The notes beneath the pieces were generated by a model. That model searched no databases. It saw nothing but the letters and a program-made list of their open reading frames with translations, and was not told the DNA's origin. A program made the position numbers and the translations under genes. Below are positions 17,508-25,855 of a stretch of DNA of 64,000 nt, in pieces (position 1 is the first letter of the stretch; each line of letters starts with the position of its first letter). The stretch spans positions 62,001-126,000 of the forward strand of contig NZ_CP026363.1 of assembly GCF_004117055.1 (NCBI RefSeq), in the 5' to 3' direction. The DNA is from Brevibacillus agri (GTDB lineage: Bacteria > Bacillota > Bacilli > Brevibacillales > Brevibacillaceae).

Positions 17508-17547
17508 CGGGCTGTTCCACGTCAGATGACGTTGGAGCAGCCTTTTT
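17508..17547 (+). terminator. Terminator of the antiporter gene
   Basis: GGCTGTTCCACGTC (17510-17523) pairs with GACGTTGGAGCAGCC (17528-17542), followed by five T. Confidence 0.85.
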
Positions 17548-17674
17548 CATTTGGACATCCTTCGCAATCTGTGCCGTTTCGGTTTATGATGGAGAAAAAT
17601 GGTTCCCGAACACGCAGGAGCTTTTTTTCGCTGCTGTCGAAAAGGATCAGACCATGCAAAGGAGGGTGCCCGGC

Positions 17675-18814
17675 ATGAAAGTCGTCGTAGCGCCGGACTC
17701 TTTCAAAGGAAGCCTCACTGCCAAGCAAGTCAGCGAAGCGATTCGCGCAGGCATACGTCGCGCCGATCCGCACGCCGATATCGTCGCCAAACCGATGGCA
17801 GACGGCGGAGAAGGTACGCTGCAATGCCTTGTCGACGCGACTGATGGGAAAATCATGACGGCCACCGTCAAAGACCCGCTCGGCCGACCTGTTGCCGCCG
17901 AGTTCGGCATTCTCGGCGACGGCGTTACCTGCGTGATCGAGCTGGCTGCCTCTTCCGGCCTGTATCTCATCTCCAAAGCGGAGCGCAACCCGCTTCGCAC
18001 CACTACCTACGGCTTCGGGCAACTGATCGTAGCTGGCCTCGACCTGGGCTGCCGCCGCTTTATTCTCGGCCTCGGCGGCAGCGCTACGAACGATGGCGGC
18101 GCGGGCATGCTGCAAGCTTTGGGCTACAGGCTGCTCGACCAGGCCGATCAGCCCTTGCCCTTTGGCGGGGGAGAGCTTTCCCGCCTGAGCCGCATTGATT
18201 GCAGCCAAAAAGACAAGCGGCTCGCTGAATGTCAGTTTGTCATCGCCTGCGACGTCACCAACCCGTTTGTCGGTCCAAACGGCGCTTCCCACGTATTCGG
18301 CCCGCAAAAAGGGGCCACCCCGGAAATGGCGCTCGCGCTGGACGAGCATTTGCGCCATTTTGCAGACGTGATGGAGAAAAGCCGGGGAATCGCCATTCAC
18401 GATCTGCCGGGAACAGGCGCTGCGGGCGGTGTGGCAGGGGCGCTTCTCGCCTTTCTCGGCGGCGAGCTGCGGGCGGGGATTCAGATTGTCATGGAGACAA
18501 CCCGCCTCGCTTGCGCCATGCAGGGCGCCGATCTCGTCATCACCGGAGAAGGCCAGGTGGACGTGCAAACCGCCCAAGGAAAAACTCCGTGCGGCGTAGC
18601 CCAGCTCGCGCAGCAATTCGGCATCCCCGTCATCGTGCTGGCGGGTTCCATCGGCGAAGGGATCGAAGCGTTGTATGAAAAAGGCGTCACCGCCGTCGTC
18701 AGCATCGCCAATCGGCCGATGACGCTGGATGAGTCCATGCGGGACAGCGCGGCGCTTCTGGAGCAGGCGGCTGAGCAGGTTATGCGGATTTGGGCTAGTC
18801 GGAGCGGTTCATGA
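17675..18814 (+). CDS. glxK: Glycerate kinase
   Basis: 379 residues, the normal length of the GlxK/GarK family, which phosphorylates D-glycerate with ATP (to 2- or 3-phosphoglycerate). Family signatures are visible: VVVAPDSFKGSLTA at the N-terminus, KPMADGGEGT near residue 40, LGGSATNDGGAGM near 135 and ITGEGQVDVQT near 290. The ATG at 17675 follows AAAGGAGGG. The upstream in-frame extension overlaps the antiporter terminator and is not coding. It stands alone, with no glycolate or glyoxylate genes nearby. Confidence 0.93.
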   Translation: MKVVVAPDSFKGSLTAKQVSEAIRAGIRRADPHADIVAKPMADGGEGTLQCLVDATDGKIMTATVKDPLGRPVAAEFGILGDGVTCVIELAASSGLYLISKAERNPLRTTTYGFGQLIVAGLDLGCRRFILGLGGSATNDGGAGMLQALGYRLLDQADQPLPFGGGELSRLSRIDCSQKDKRLAECQFVIACDVTNPFVGPNGASHVFGPQKGATPEMALALDEHLRHFADVMEKSRGIAIHDLPGTGAAGGVAGALLAFLGGELRAGIQIVMETTRLACAMQGADLVITGEGQVDVQTAQGKTPCGVAQLAQQFGIPVIVLAGSIGEGIEALYEKGVTAVVSIANRPMTLDESMRDSAALLEQAAEQVMRIWASRSGS

Positions 18815-18950
18815 GGACTGGGGCGTGGGGGCAGGTGGTTGGTTGGCTTTCGGAGTTAGTTCGGTTGCGGCTGCACAGTCGGCTTGGTTGTGGCTCCACT
18901 GCCAACTCGACTGCCGTTCCATTGCCCCACTTGCCTGCCCTTCCCCGCCA

Positions 18951-18993
18951 AAAAAGCTCTCCCACAGCAACATGCTGCCAAGGGAGAGCTTTT
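18951..18993. terminator. Bidirectional terminator
   Basis: AAGCTCTCCC (18954-18963) pairs with GGGAGAGCTT (18982-18991), with T runs on both strands. It lies between glxK and the convergent rpmG. Confidence 0.85.
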
Positions 18994-18999
18994 CGTCGT

Positions 19000-19149
19000 C
19001 TACTTCGTTTCCCGATGCAATGTATGGCGCTTCAGGCGGGGCGAATACTTTTTCAGCTCCAGCCGCTCCGGATTGGTTCGCTTGTTTTTGGTCGTGATGT
19101 AGTTGCGATCTCCTGTTTCGGTGCATTGCAGCGTAATGTTGACGCGCAT
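19000..19149 (-). CDS. rpmG: 50S ribosomal protein L33, zinc-independent form
   Basis: 49 residues that begin [19 protein letters not shown] and continue [20 protein letters not shown], the L33 signature. Only one cysteine remains, so the two CxxC zinc knuckles of the zinc-binding form are absent. The ATG at 19149 follows AAAAGGAGG. It lies 21 bases downstream of the ZagA-like GTPase gene and shares its Zur-box-flanked promoter. In Bacillus the zinc-free L33 replaces the zinc form during starvation to release zinc, and this arrangement fits that role. Confidence 0.93.
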   Translation of the reverse strand: MRVNITLQCTETGDRNYITTKNKRTNPERLELKKYSPRLKRHTLHRETK

Positions 19150-19170
19150 GTCGATTTCCTCCTTTTTGTC

Positions 19171-20379
19171 TTACACTTGCATCTCTACGACGGTGCTGGA
19201 AGTGGGTAGCGGGTCAGGCAGCTTGGCCCAGTCCGAACGGTACTCCTCATCCGTCAAGAGACAAGCATCCAACTGCTCTGTCACCGCTTCCCGGTCCAGG
19301 CCGATGCCGATGAACACAAGCTCTGTCATCCTGTCCCCGTGCTCCGGGTCCCAGGCGCGCTGCAAATCTGGTTCTTCCGCCAACAGCGCTTGCCTTTCCT
19401 CGGCAGGCAGCGCAGCCGCCCAAAAGCCTGCCGTACCGACCTCGATCGAAGGCCCTGCCTGGCTGAGCGTCATAGCCAGATCGTTGCGCGTCGCCAGCCA
19501 GAAAAAGCCTTTGGCCCGCACGACATCCTCCGGCCAGGCCGACAGCCACTCGCCAAACCGCTCGGGGTGAAACGGCCTGCGCGCACGATAGACGAAGGAA
19601 GAAATGCCGTACTCGTCCGTCTCTGGCGTATGCTCTTCTTTTTGCAGCTCGGCGATCCATCCTGCCGACTGGCTGGCCGTTTCAAAATCAAACAGTCCCG
19701 TATTCAAAATCTCATGCGGGTCCACCTGTCCACGCACCGCCCGAATAAAGCGGGCCTTTGGCTGCAATTTGCGCAGCACTGCCTCCAGTTGCTCCAGCTC
19801 TTCCGGGTCTACCCGGTCGCATTTATTCAAAATGAGGACGTCGCAAAACTCGATCTGATCGATCAACAGGTCGACCACTTCCCGAGTATCGTCCTCCCCC
19901 ACTGCCTGATCCCTGTCCAGAAGACTTTCTCCCGAGGAAAAGTCATGCCAGAAACGGTACACATCTACGACCGTCACCATCGTGTCCAGCCGGGTCAAGG
20001 CAGACAGGTTGATGCCGTTTTCCTCGTCGACATACGTAAAGGTCTGGGCGACAGGAACAGGCTCGCCGATCCCCGTCGATTCGATCAGTATGTAGTCATA
20101 CCGTCCTTCGCGCGCCAGCCGCTCCACTTCTGTCAGCAAATCCTCGCGCAGCGTACAGCAGATGCAGCCGTTCGACATTTCCACGACCTTCTCGTCTACG
20201 CGGGAAACGCCCCCTCCTTGCGCTACCAATGTGCCATCCACATTCACTTCGCTGAGGTCGTTGACGATGACGGCGACGCGCATGCCTTCCCGATTGTTCA
20301 AGACGTGATTGAGCAATGTTGTTTTTCCTGCCCCCAGATAGCCGCTCAGGACGGTTACCGGGATTCTTTTATCGGTCAT
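19171..20379 (-). CDS. zagA: CobW/COG0523-family GTPase, ZagA (YciC)-like zinc metallochaperone
   Basis: 402-residue cytoplasmic GTPase. The P-loop is GYLGAGKT (residues 12-19), the metal-binding CxCC is [12 protein letters not shown], and the guanine-specificity motif is NKCD near 193. The C-terminal CobW_C domain is complete. COG0523 GTPases deliver zinc to essential enzymes when zinc is scarce. The ATG at 20379 follows AAAGGAGATCAGCTT. Two palindromes matching the Zur consensus flank its promoter, and zinc-free L33 is cotranscribed, so this is almost certainly a zinc-starvation operon. Confidence 0.92.
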   Translation of the reverse strand: MTDKRIPVTVLSGYLGAGKTTLLNHVLNNREGMRVAVIVNDLSEVNVDGTLVAQGGGVSRVDEKVVEMSNGCICCTLREDLLTEVERLAREGRYDYILIESTGIGEPVPVAQTFTYVDEENGINLSALTRLDTMVTVVDVYRFWHDFSSGESLLDRDQAVGEDDTREVVDLLIDQIEFCDVLILNKCDRVDPEELEQLEAVLRKLQPKARFIRAVRGQVDPHEILNTGLFDFETASQSAGWIAELQKEEHTPETDEYGISSFVYRARRPFHPERFGEWLSAWPEDVVRAKGFFWLATRNDLAMTLSQAGPSIEVGTAGFWAAALPAEERQALLAEEPDLQRAWDPEHGDRMTELVFIGIGLDREAVTEQLDACLLTDEEYRSDWAKLPDPLPTSSTVVEMQV

Positions 20380-20401
20380 AAGCTGATCTCCTTTGCGCTA
20401 C

Positions 20402-20422
20402 AAAACGTAATTATTACGATTT
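20402..20422. promoter_or_regulatory. Zur box 1
   Basis: Palindrome CGTAAT-T-ATTACG (20406-20418) inside an AT-rich frame, matching the Bacillus Zur consensus. It overlaps the expected transcription start of zagA. Confidence 0.85.
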
Positions 20423-20429
20423 AATAAAC

Positions 20430-20459
20430 ATGCTAACGCAATGCTCTTTCGCTTGTCAA
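20430..20459 (-). promoter_or_regulatory. Promoter of zagA-rpmG
   Basis: On the minus strand TTGACA (20459-20454), 18-base spacer, TAGCAT (20435-20430). It lies between the two Zur boxes. Confidence 0.65.
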
Positions 20460-20462
20460 GAC

Positions 20463-20483
20463 AAATCGTAATCATTACGTTTA
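20463..20483. promoter_or_regulatory. Zur box 2
   Basis: Palindrome CGTAAT-C-ATTACG (20467-20479), centred 61 bases from box 1 and just upstream of the zagA -35 element. Confidence 0.85.
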
Positions 20484-20531
20484 AACACAGTAATGATGAA
20501 ATAACCCCACCCCCGCTCTTATTTCTTCGTT

Positions 20532-20540
20532 TGCTATAAT
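20532..20540 (+). promoter_or_regulatory. Extended -10 promoter of the DUF3800 gene
   Basis: TGCTATAAT, a perfect -10 with the extended TG motif. There is no clear -35. It lies 34 bases before the GTG start. Confidence 0.55.
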
Positions 20541-21050
20541 CAATTTATGTCGCAATGGAAAGTAGGAGCAGATGTGACTTTATACGGATTTTACACAGAT
20601 GAATCAGGAAACAACGGCTTCAATGATATGAGAAATCAACCCGTTCTCTGCTACGCGGGCATCCTGGTCCCCATCCATTACCAGGTGCATTTGCATCATG
20701 AGGTCCAGAAAATCAAAGACAATCTGGAAAAAGATATAAAGGCCACCATTCACGGCATACCCGCTGAGCAGTTTCCACATATCGACTTTTTTAAAAAGTT
20801 TGAAATCCACGGAAAGGCGTTTATTGACGGTGAAAATTTCTACTATAACTTATCGGATCGCCAACGCTTCAAAGTGGTGGAAGAGTTGTTGTCTTTAGTG
20901 AAGGCTTCAGAAGTAAAGGTAGTGGCTGCTCTAGTCAACAAACAGCTTTACCAGACCCAGACACGTGAAACCAACCATAACCGTATGCATATCGTAAGCG
21001 TCAAATAGCCCCCACCTTGTTGCCAAGATGAGGGCTGGTCTATGCTGGGG

Positions 21051-22628
21051 TCAAGAGTTGAACACGTTGCAAGTTAGCGGTAACCACGGCGACCAAGGCA
21101 GCAAACTATCCAGGGTTTCTGGATTTTTCAGATCGGGAAGCTGTGGGAGTTGTTCGAATAGGTACGTCAAGTACTTGAACGGGTTCAGTCCATTCTCCTT
21201 TGCTGTTTCGATGACACTGTAGATGATTGCGCTCGCCTTTGCACCGCGAGGCGTATTGGCGAACAGCCAATTCTTTCGTCCGATCACAAACGGCTTCATC
21301 GACCGCTCGCTGCGGTTGTTGTCAATCTCGAGCCGCCCATCCTGCAAAAACGCCGTCAGCTTGTCCCACTGATTCAGGCTGTAGGCAATCGCCTGCCCCA
21401 GCAGACTTTTGGGAAGCGTTCGGGGGCGTTGCTGACGCAACCATGCCAAATAAGCGTCCAAAATGGGCTTGCTTCGCTCCATTCGGACGGTATAGCGTTC
21501 CTCTGGTGTCACGTCCTTCAGTTCCCGTTCAATGGCAAAGAGCTGGTTGCAGAACTGAAGCCCTTGCTGAGCTGCTGTTTCGTTTTTGTCTTGGGAGGCG
21601 GGCAGCGCCTTCAACGCCTCGTCAAACTTGCGACGCGCATGTGCCCAGCATCCAACGAGGGTGACATCCTTCACCTTGTGGTAACCGGCATAGCCGTCCA
21701 CGTGAAGATAGCCGCCAAACCCCGTCAGAAAGTTCCGGGGATGCTCACCGCCGCGCGTTGTCCGGTAATCGTAGAGCACGATGGGCGGACCCATGCGGCC
21801 TGTCCGGTACAACCACAAATAGGACTGCGTCTCTGCGGATCGGCCAGGCTCGCGCAATACCTGCAGCGTCGTTTCGTCGGCGTGCAGAATATCCTGGTTC
21901 AGCAGATGCTCCCGCATGCGGTCTGTCAGCAGGGAGAGCCACTGCTCTGCCCCGTAGATCATCCAATTCGCCAGCGTCTGCCGCGAGATCGTCAGACCCA
22001 TGCGGGCAAACTGTTGCTCCTGTCTGTACAACGGTTGGCTGTCCACGTACTTCTGCGTCATGACATACGCCATACTCGAAGGAGAAGAGAGGCTTCCGGG
22101 GTAGACAGGCTCTGGCATCGGAGCCGTGACGATGGGTGTGCGAATTTCCTCTCGTTCACAGCGGCGGCAAGCATACACCTGGCGAACATGACGCACGACT
22201 TTCACTTCTGCCGGGATGACCGTGATTTCGTTACGGGTCTCGGTACTCATCTCGTGGAGAGGACCTCCGCAGCATGCGCAAACTTGCTCCGTTTTCGGCA
22301 GTTCATAGAGGACCGTTTCCACGGGGAACTGGTCCAGCTTGGATTTGCGGCCAGCAGACTTTTTACGGCTGTACGTAACCGTTTCTACATCCGGTTCCTG
22401 AGCGGCAGGAGTCGCCAGCATCTCGGCTTCGTTGAACAGGTTCAGCTCCAGTTGATCCGGATGCGTCTTCTCGCTGGAGGCACCGAAACGTTTTTGCTGG
22501 GCCAGTCGGAACTGCTCCTCGTACCATTTGAGTTTGGCCATGAGCTCGGCGTTTTGCTGCTCCAGTTCGAGGCAACGGTCCTGCAGATGTTCCATTGTAA
22601 TGTGGGGCGTTTCACTTGTTTTTTTCAT
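21051..22628 (-). CDS. tnpC: IS66-family transposase TnpC
   Basis: About 525 residues: an N-terminal leucine-zipper helix (LQDRCLELEQQNAELMAKL), a zinc-finger with CACCGG and CRRCE, and the IS66 DDE core. Catalytic residues fall in LHADETTLQV, YLHVDGYAGY and IDNNRSERSMKPF. The ATG at 22628 is chosen; a TTG six codons upstream (22646) is possible. No frameshift is visible, so it looks intact. Confidence 0.92.
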   Translation of the reverse strand: MKKTSETPHITMEHLQDRCLELEQQNAELMAKLKWYEEQFRLAQQKRFGASSEKTHPDQLELNLFNEAEMLATPAAQEPDVETVTYSRKKSAGRKSKLDQFPVETVLYELPKTEQVCACCGGPLHEMSTETRNEITVIPAEVKVVRHVRQVYACRRCEREEIRTPIVTAPMPEPVYPGSLSSPSSMAYVMTQKYVDSQPLYRQEQQFARMGLTISRQTLANWMIYGAEQWLSLLTDRMREHLLNQDILHADETTLQVLREPGRSAETQSYLWLYRTGRMGPPIVLYDYRTTRGGEHPRNFLTGFGGYLHVDGYAGYHKVKDVTLVGCWAHARRKFDEALKALPASQDKNETAAQQGLQFCNQLFAIERELKDVTPEERYTVRMERSKPILDAYLAWLRQQRPRTLPKSLLGQAIAYSLNQWDKLTAFLQDGRLEIDNNRSERSMKPFVIGRKNWLFANTPRGAKASAIIYSVIETAKENGLNPFKYLTYLFEQLPQLPDLKNPETLDSLLPWSPWLPLTCNVFNS

Positions 22629-22686
22629 ACTTGTTTGATTCGACAACTGAGCAGGAATATCCTGTGCCCTTGTTTGGAAAATAGGC

Positions 22687-23043
22687 TCAAATGACTGTGC
22701 GGGCCGTCACCTCCGGATGTTCTTGGTGTTGTTCAAGTGACAACCCATCGAGCAGCCAGCGCAGCTCACGTCGGGTCATTTTCATCGGCGCAGCGCTCGC
22801 ATCTGTCGGCCAGCGGAACTTGCCACGCTCCAACCGACGGTAGTAGAGCCAGAATCCGTTATGCTCCCAATAAAGGATTTTCAGTTTGTCTCGCTGTCTG
22901 TTGCAAAAGACAAACAGCGCAGATGAAAACGGATCGAGATGAAATCCCTCCTTGACCAGGACAGCGAGTCCGTCAATGGACTTGCGCATATCCGTGCTGC
23001 CGCAAGCGAGGTACACCCGATCTGCCTGAATCTCGCTTAACAT
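22687..23043 (-). CDS. tnpB: IS66-family accessory protein TnpB
   Basis: 118 residues with the IS66 Orf2 signature (VYLACGSTDMRKSIDGLAVLV at the start and ALFVFCNRQRDKLKILYWE in the middle). Required for IS66 transposition with an unclear role. The start overlaps the tnpA stop by 7 bases, indicating coupled translation. Unrelated to the RNA-guided nuclease also called TnpB. Confidence 0.92.
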   Translation of the reverse strand: MLSEIQADRVYLACGSTDMRKSIDGLAVLVKEGFHLDPFSSALFVFCNRQRDKLKILYWEHNGFWLYYRRLERGKFRWPTDASAAPMKMTRRELRWLLDGLSLEQHQEHPEVTARTVI

Positions 23044-23360
23044 AAGGTTTTCAACACCTTGACCACATCCGCAAGCAGGGATGGATCAAAGCCGGATCTG
23101 ATCTCAATGCTTGCCGAACCAACTTTCACAAGCAAGGGCGATGCTGTGTCGGATGTCGATTCTTTCACTTGAAGGGGAACCCACTGCGGTTTGTTGGTTG
23201 CTTGTTTTGGCTCATCTTCCCCTTTCAATTTCCGCATCCAATACCAAAGCTGGCGCGGCGTAACCTGATGACGTTCGCACCAGGTCGCGACGCGCTCTCC
23301 ACTAGCCCGGTAGTCATTGATTCGGGTGCTCCATACCTCTCGAAGCTCCGCTTGCGTCAT
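23037..23360 (-). CDS. tnpA: IS66-family accessory protein TnpA
   Basis: 107-residue helix-turn-helix protein. VWSTRINDYRASGERVATWCERHQVTPRQLWYW (in part) matches the IS66 Orf1 family. The ATG at 23360 follows GTGGGAGG. First gene of the tnpABC operon. Confidence 0.88.
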   Translation of the reverse strand: MTQAELREVWSTRINDYRASGERVATWCERHQVTPRQLWYWMRKLKGEDEPKQATNKPQWVPLQVKESTSDTASPLLVKVGSASIEIRSGFDPSLLADVVKVLKTLC

Positions 23361-23439
23361 AAAAAAACCTCCCACTATAAAGTAATGTTTTCTCCTGTTT
23401 TCTCGCTCATTCTCTGTTTTTTAACTTTGACATCTTAAA

Positions 23440-25190
23440 GCTCTTGTCGGAAGATTGAAGGAGATACAAATATTTCTGTAAGGGCTGTGGCGGGAATAGA
23501 GCCTGCAATCACCAGTTTCCAGACTGTGGATAAAAAGGTATGATCGCACAGTGGATCTCCACATCCGCCCTCGGGGTTTACCCTCCCATGTCACGCTGGG
23601 TCTATGCCCTTACATTCCTTCGTTCTACCTCTCAAGGGGTGGAGGCCGATTCTAGCTCCTCGACTGGGTCGTTGCCCTTATGGATTATAATTCTTCGGCT
23701 TCTCCGGTGCTTCCGTTGTCATGGTTGTACACATGTGAATAAGCGAGATGACAGGTTTGTTGATAAGCTTTATGCAGCACTTTGTTGTAGCTGGGCTTGT
23801 CGAATCGGCCCCAATACTTCGTTTGCGTTATACTCTTTCTGCTTTGTCCCCAGTGCATAGAGGACGCGAACCAGTTTTCCACATAAGGCGATAATCGATT
23901 GCTTCTTCTTGAGCGGATTTTGACTACGCGTTGTATAATACTCGTGGAGCGCTTTAAACTCTTTGTTTTTGGCTACCATCGGCAGCATGCAGCGGAACAA
24001 GATGCCTCTTAGGCGAGAGCGCCCCCGCTTGCTGATTCCGGTCTTTCCCTTACGTTTTCCAGAGCTGTTCTCCGTCAGATTCAGCCCAGCCAGACGGATG
24101 ATCTGCTGTCCATGGTCGTAGTTGTTCAGATCGCCAACCTCCGCCAAGAAGCCGGCGACGGTCAGAATGCCAATCCCTGGGATGCTCAGCATTTGCTTCG
24201 TTCCGGGGATCTTCTCCAGAATCTGCAGGACTTCCGTCATAATGCTTTCTTCTTGCTTGCAGTACAGATCGTACTGCTGCAGCAAGGCGGCAAGCTCGAT
24301 TCGGGCAGCTGTCAGCCCCTCGGTAAGCCCGATAGAGACCGTAGCGGCAGCATAGAGCTGCTCCGCTCTCTTGATGCCCACCCCACGCTTGATTTCCGTC
24401 TTCCAATGTGTGAGAACGCCTCTGGCGCCTATCGAGACAATCTCCTCTGGAGTGGGAAACTGGCGCATGGTCATCAGTGATGCCTTGCCTTCCCAGTCCT
24501 TAAACACTTGTGGATACTCCGGAAAGTAGCGGTCAAACCAGTTTGTAATCCGAGCTTTCACTTGATTCAAGCTCACCATGACCTTCTCCCGAAAATTCAT
24601 CAGAATGCGTAGCTCTGCATATTCCTTGGTCGGCAAATTGGGCTCTGAATATTTCCCGCTCCGAATCAGGTCGGCAATGACCTTCGCATCCTTGTAGTCG
24701 CTCTTGGTCTGCGAGTTGTCCTCAAGTTCTTTGCTCTTGTTCACATGGTGCGGATTCACGACGACGCCCCTGATGTCTTGCTCCTTCAAAAATGCCGCTA
24801 ACGGGAACCAGTAGTGTCCGGTAGGCTCGATGCCAAATACGATGTCGGTTTTCTCATGTATCCGGCCAAGCTCCTTCATCCACGCAGCCAGTTTCGTTAG
24901 CCCCTCCTGATCGTTGTGGAACACACATTCTTTCCCAAGCTCAATGCCTCGGAAATCCACGGCTCGAGCTACATGAATCTTTTTGGCGATGTCCGCACCA
25001 ACAACCAGTGTTTTTTCGGTAATTCGTGTAATCCGTTGATTCTGTTTCTGTTTCAGCTTATACTTCATGTAGAGCGTCCTCCTTTTCATTAGGGCAGTGT
25101 GAATGTGACCATTCCAAGACCCAGCATACAGGAGGCGCTTTTTTCTTTCAAAGCTCAAATTTCTTCATTACAGGAATGGCTCCTCGTATC
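23440..25190 (-). mobile_element. IS110-family element nested in the IS66 element (approximate ends)
   Basis: An IS110-type transposase gene with about 330 bases of non-coding DNA downstream (23440-23769) and about 120 upstream. IS110 elements lack inverted repeats and target duplications, so the ends cannot be fixed from one sequence; the stated limits are estimates within about 50 bases. It lies between tnpA and the right end of the IS66 element, so it arrived after the IS66 copy. Confidence 0.7.
23770..25068 (-). CDS. IS110-family DEDD transposase
   Basis: 432 residues. The N-terminal RuvC-like DEDD domain shows VVGADIAKKIHVAR, FGIEPTGHYWFPLA and TKSDYKDAKVIADLI. The C-terminal Transposase_20 domain holds LSIPGIGILTVAGFLAEVGD and the conserved serine region SGKRKGKTGISKRGRSRLR. 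The ATG at 25068 follows AAAGGAGGACGC. The frame is intact. IS110 recombinases use a bridge RNA encoded in their non-coding end; the 330 bases downstream of the gene are a candidate location. Confidence 0.9.
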   Translation of the reverse strand: MKYKLKQKQNQRITRITEKTLVVGADIAKKIHVARAVDFRGIELGKECVFHNDQEGLTKLAAWMKELGRIHEKTDIVFGIEPTGHYWFPLAAFLKEQDIRGVVVNPHHVNKSKELEDNSQTKSDYKDAKVIADLIRSGKYSEPNLPTKEYAELRILMNFREKVMVSLNQVKARITNWFDRYFPEYPQVFKDWEGKASLMTMRQFPTPEEIVSIGARGVLTHWKTEIKRGVGIKRAEQLYAAATVSIGLTEGLTAARIELAALLQQYDLYCKQEESIMTEVLQILEKIPGTKQMLSIPGIGILTVAGFLAEVGDLNNYDHGQQIIRLAGLNLTENSSGKRKGKTGISKRGRSRLRGILFRCMLPMVAKNKEFKALHEYYTTRSQNPLKKKQSIIALCGKLVRVLYALGTKQKEYNANEVLGPIRQAQLQQSAA

Positions 25191-25600
25191 GTTCTGAGGA
25201 AGATTATCTCACGGGACATTTCTGATTCGTAGGTGTGCTGGATTTGACGCTTACGCATATCCATGCGTATACGGAACTTGTTCGCTGCCTTTCCAACGAG
25301 CTGAGCCGTGCTGACTCGTATGCGTTTGTCATTTGTGACGACGGCAAGCCGAGCGAGCTCAACCATTTTCGTGACGCGCTGCGAAATCCGGTCAATCGCA
25401 GGGTGTATCCCGACCTTCAGGTAAAGCTGTCGCACGATCATAATGGAAACCTGATCCAACTGGCTGATATGATTAACTTCATCACCTCTGTTCATTTCCG
25501 GCATCGTTACGGCTTCCCTCCGCGAAAACGACACCAGGCCGCCATCCTCGATGTGTATGCGCGACATCTGGACTCCAAGCTCATCATCTGGGAATACAAA

Positions 25601-25640
25601 TAAAAAAGAGGAGGACGCACACAACGTGCGAACTCCTCTT
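25601..25640 (-). terminator. Terminator of the candidate RNA
   Basis: AAGAGGAG and CTCCTCTT enclose the CGCAC/GTGCG hairpin of the third repeat, followed by U6 on the minus strand. It abuts the stop codon of the DUF3800 gene. Confidence 0.75.
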
Positions 25641-25807
25641 GTCGGTCGTACACAACGTGCGACCTATTCCTACCCTATCCAAAATCACCGGACGATATGT
25701 CAGAATAAATTAAGACATTCTGTTCATAGGTCAATGCATGAGCTACGTACAGAATGCCTTAATTTTCATGTAGATTTAGTCGTACACAACGCGCGAGCAA
25801 ATCCACA
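25602..25807 (-). ncRNA. Candidate small structured RNA converging on the DUF3800 gene
   Basis: A minus-strand unit of about 205 bases with a consensus promoter at 25814-25842 and an intrinsic terminator ending at 25602. It contains three short hairpins with the same loop region, CGCACGTTGTGTACG or variants (plus-strand 25781-25796, 25647-25662 and 25616-25631). It also has a 17-bp stem (25749-25765 with 25707-25723) whose single non-Watson-Crick pair is a G-U on the minus strand but an A-C clash on the plus strand. No credible reading frame is present. Structured RNAs linked to DUF3800 genes have been described computationally. Membership in one of those classes is an inference. Confidence 0.6.
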
Positions 25808-25813
25808 TCTATA

Positions 25814-25842
25814 ATTGTACGTTTGCGAAAGGAAGTTGTCAA
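25814..25842 (-). promoter_or_regulatory. Sigma-A promoter of the candidate RNA
   Basis: Minus strand: TTGACA (25842-25837), 17-base spacer, TACAAT (25819-25814). Nothing protein-coding follows. Confidence 0.8.
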
Positions 25843-25855
25843 GCATAACGGAGAA

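Larger units (their letters stand above)
20994..25254 (-). mobile_element. IS66-family element carrying a nested IS110-family element
   Basis: The ends are inverted repeats starting GTAAGCGTCAAAT (left at 20994; right ends at 25254). They are flanked by direct repeats GCATATC (20987-20993 and 25255-25261). Seven bases are identical, and the eighth base usual for IS66 differs. It contains tnpA, tnpB and tnpC in the standard order. The extra 1.7 kb between tnpA and the right end is an IS110-family insertion. Confidence 0.9.
20574..25603 (+). pseudogene. DUF3800 protein gene, interrupted by IS66/IS110
   Basis: The 5' part (20574-20993) encodes a protein opening TLYGFYTDESGNNG; the DESG motif is the DUF3800 hallmark. 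The 3' part (25262-25603) continues with HAYTELVRC and VICDDGK and ends with the QLADMINF motif of the same domain. Removing the element (20994-25254) and one copy of GCATATC joins the halves in frame, giving NRMHI-HAYTEL and a 253-residue protein. The GTG at 20574 follows GTAGGAGCAGAT. DUF3800 has an RNase H-like appearance and is often near mobile elements and structured RNAs; its function is unknown. A candidate RNA converges on its 3' end. Confidence 0.88.

Noticed and set aside
22687-23043. TnpB label suggesting an RNA-guided nuclease
   Set aside because: This is the IS66 Orf2 accessory protein; it has no RuvC or zinc-ribbon motifs of the IS200/IS605 TnpB family and no guide-RNA-like right end.
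25148-25624. Minus-strand frame over the 3' part of the DUF3800 gene
   Set aside because: It crosses the IS66 end and the candidate RNA terminator and is antisense to the recognisable DUF3800 C-terminus.
25616-25796. Three copies of a 16-base repeat resembling a CRISPR array
   Set aside because: Only three copies, spacings of 31 and 134 bases, each copy self-complementary, no cas genes. The pattern fits hairpins of one RNA.
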